From an uncultured Mycoplasma sp. (GTDB lineage: Bacteria; Bacillota_I; Bacilli_A; Mycoplasmatales; Metamycoplasmataceae), in NCBI GenBank assembly GCA_947041065.1, contig CAMRCV010000010.1, positions 1 to 10,024 on the forward strand: DNA of 10,024 nt, read 5' to 3'. The translations under genes were made by a program, and so were the position numbers. Under the pieces are notes generated by a model. It did no database searches. It was not told where the DNA came from and was given only the letters and a program-made list of their open reading frames with translations. Numbering within the stretch: the first letter of the stretch is position 1; every line of letters starts with the position of its first letter. Shown here piece by piece: positions 8,717 to 10,024 of this stretch.

Positions 8717-10024
8717 AAAACCAAAACAAAAAACACTAAAATGTGAGAAATGAATAAAATAGATTATCGAAATTTAGTATTTGGGTCAATTTTTAGTCTT
8801 TTTTCTTCTCTTTTTGGAGCTAGCTTACCTTTTTTGTTAGGAAAAATAATTAATGCTGCAGAAAAAACAATTGCTGATGAAACAGTTTTTCCAGTAAGTC
8901 AAGTAATGTTTAATTTACTCTTTATGCTTTTAGCAGGATGTTTGGGTTTATTGTTTACTTTTTTTGGCAGAAGATCACTTGCTAAGTTTTCCACAACCAA
9001 ACTTGCTGAAATAAGAAGAAAAGTGTTTGTAAAAATACAATACCTTTCTCCAGAAGATTTAAAAGATCATAAAGATAATTCTCTTCTGACTAGATTACAA
9101 TTGGATAATCTAAATTACTCCACATATTTAAATTTTTTAATTATTACATTTATTCCCACGTTGTTTAGATTTGTTTCCTTCTCTATCATGTGTTTAATAT
9201 TGAATTATGTTGTTGCATTAGCATTAATTGGTTTTGCAATTGTCTTTTATGTCATTATTTCTCTTTTATCAATGAACGCAGAAAAAAGTTATATTCAAGC
9301 ATTGGAATCTACAGATTCATTAAACAAAATCATTAAAGAAAATATTACTGGAGCAAGAGTTGTTAAAGCCTTTAACTTAAAAGAAAGACAAAGACAAAGG
9401 TTTACTAAGATTAATGATTTTTTAATTAAAACATCAATTAAAGCAGAAAAGAAAGTTTTTAGTGGATGACCTTTTTCTTTAGCTTTTGTAGCATCGACAT
9501 CCGTTATTGTAATTTTCATTTTTTCTTTAATTACATGAGGTATGCCAAATACCAACGCTAATGTAGGGAATATTGTAGCATTTATTAATTATTCTTATTT
9601 AATTATGTGATCTGTTTTTGAATTTATTGTTATCAAAATATTCAAAGCTAGATCTCACGCTTCTAAAACCAGAATACAAGAAGTAATTCAATTAGAAAAT
9701 AATCACTTTAATGAAAGCGGAGTTATATTCCAACCTGGAGACATTGTTTTTAAGAATGTATCTTTTAAATATAATCTAGAATCTATTGACTATGTTTTAA
9801 AAGATATTTCTTTTACTATAAAGGAAAATAGTAGAGTTGGAATAATTGGTTCAACAGGAAGTGGTAAATCTGCCTTAATTAACTTGATTACAAGATTGTT
9901 TGACTCACAAAGTGGTGAAATAACAATTAATGGAGTTAATTCTAAAGATATTAGCACTAAAGATTTAATTAATAATATTTCAATTTCTTTCCAACAAAAG
10001 TATTTGTTTTCAGGAACTCTAAAA
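8714..10024 (+). CDS. ABC exporter half-transporter (TMD-NBD fusion), 3'-truncated
   Basis: This is a type IV (exporter) ABC half-transporter with fused membrane and ATPase domains, of the MsbA/BmrA/YheI kind, acting in the plasma membrane. 437 residues are seen from TTG 8714, and the frame is open at the window end. Six hydrophobic segments lie at about 21-44, 64-85, 139-164, 166-187, 252-278 and 285-312. The intracellular loop ENITGARVVKAFNLKERQ (from 209) matches the exporter coupling region. The ATPase domain starts near 338 (GDIVFKNVSFKYN, with the A-loop Tyr), the Walker A motif GSTGSGKS is at 379-386, and the Q-loop is near Q427-Q428 before LFSGT. The signature, Walker B and H-loop motifs lie outside. 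Four TGA-Trp codons occur (W11, W252, W275, W299 approximately). The substrate cannot be told; a heterodimer partner often follows such genes. Confidence 0.93.

Noticed and set aside
9295..9555. 86-codon minus-strand open frame
   Set aside because: It is antisense to the exporter membrane domain, whose own frame shows typical exporter motifs on the plus strand.

Overview
The window is low-GC (about 30% by eye) bacterial DNA from a Mollicute (Mycoplasma-type wall-less bacterium) that reads UGA as tryptophan. fmt, metK, eno, the SLATT-like genes and the ABC exporter stay open only if in-frame TGA codons are read as Trp. I count 15 in-frame TGA codons and no in-frame TGG, and all eight gene ends present use TAA. 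Under the standard code these genes would look broken or shortened; under genetic code 4 they are intact. The protein content fits Mycoplasma and relatives; I cannot name the species.

Layout. (1) 1-2369, plus: gyrA, lacking only its N-terminal ~50 residues. (2) 2427-4658, minus, convergent with gyrA: fmt followed by three tightly packed genes for small proteins with two membrane helices. The middle one resembles DUF4231/SLATT, and the other two share its architecture. fmt to the first of them is 33 nt, the next two overlap by 10 nt, and the last two are 1 nt apart, so this looks like one operon. A weak hairpin with a T-run lies at its 3' end. (3) 4659-4755: a short divergent promoter region. 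(4) 4756-8617, plus: metK, eno and tuf, three highly conserved housekeeping genes, eno and tuf each with a TATAAT box and a strong Shine-Dalgarno sequence. (5) 8618-8713: tuf terminator region with a perfect 16-nt palindrome and an imperfect stem-loop. (6) 8714-10024, plus: an ABC exporter half-transporter with fused membrane and ATPase domains, probably starting at TTG and cut by the window end after its Q-loop.

How it fits together. Most genes are core: DNA supercoiling (GyrA), initiator-tRNA formylation (Fmt), S-adenosylmethionine synthesis (MetK), glycolysis (Eno) and elongation (EF-Tu). The accessory element is the three-gene SLATT-like cluster attached to fmt. SLATT proteins elsewhere are predicted membrane effectors of nucleotide-sensing conflict systems, but no nucleotide cyclase, SLOG protein, nuclease or protease partner is visible here, so its role is open. 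I found no tRNA, rRNA, CRISPR array, insertion sequence or riboswitch, and no gene-free stretch longer than 300 bases.
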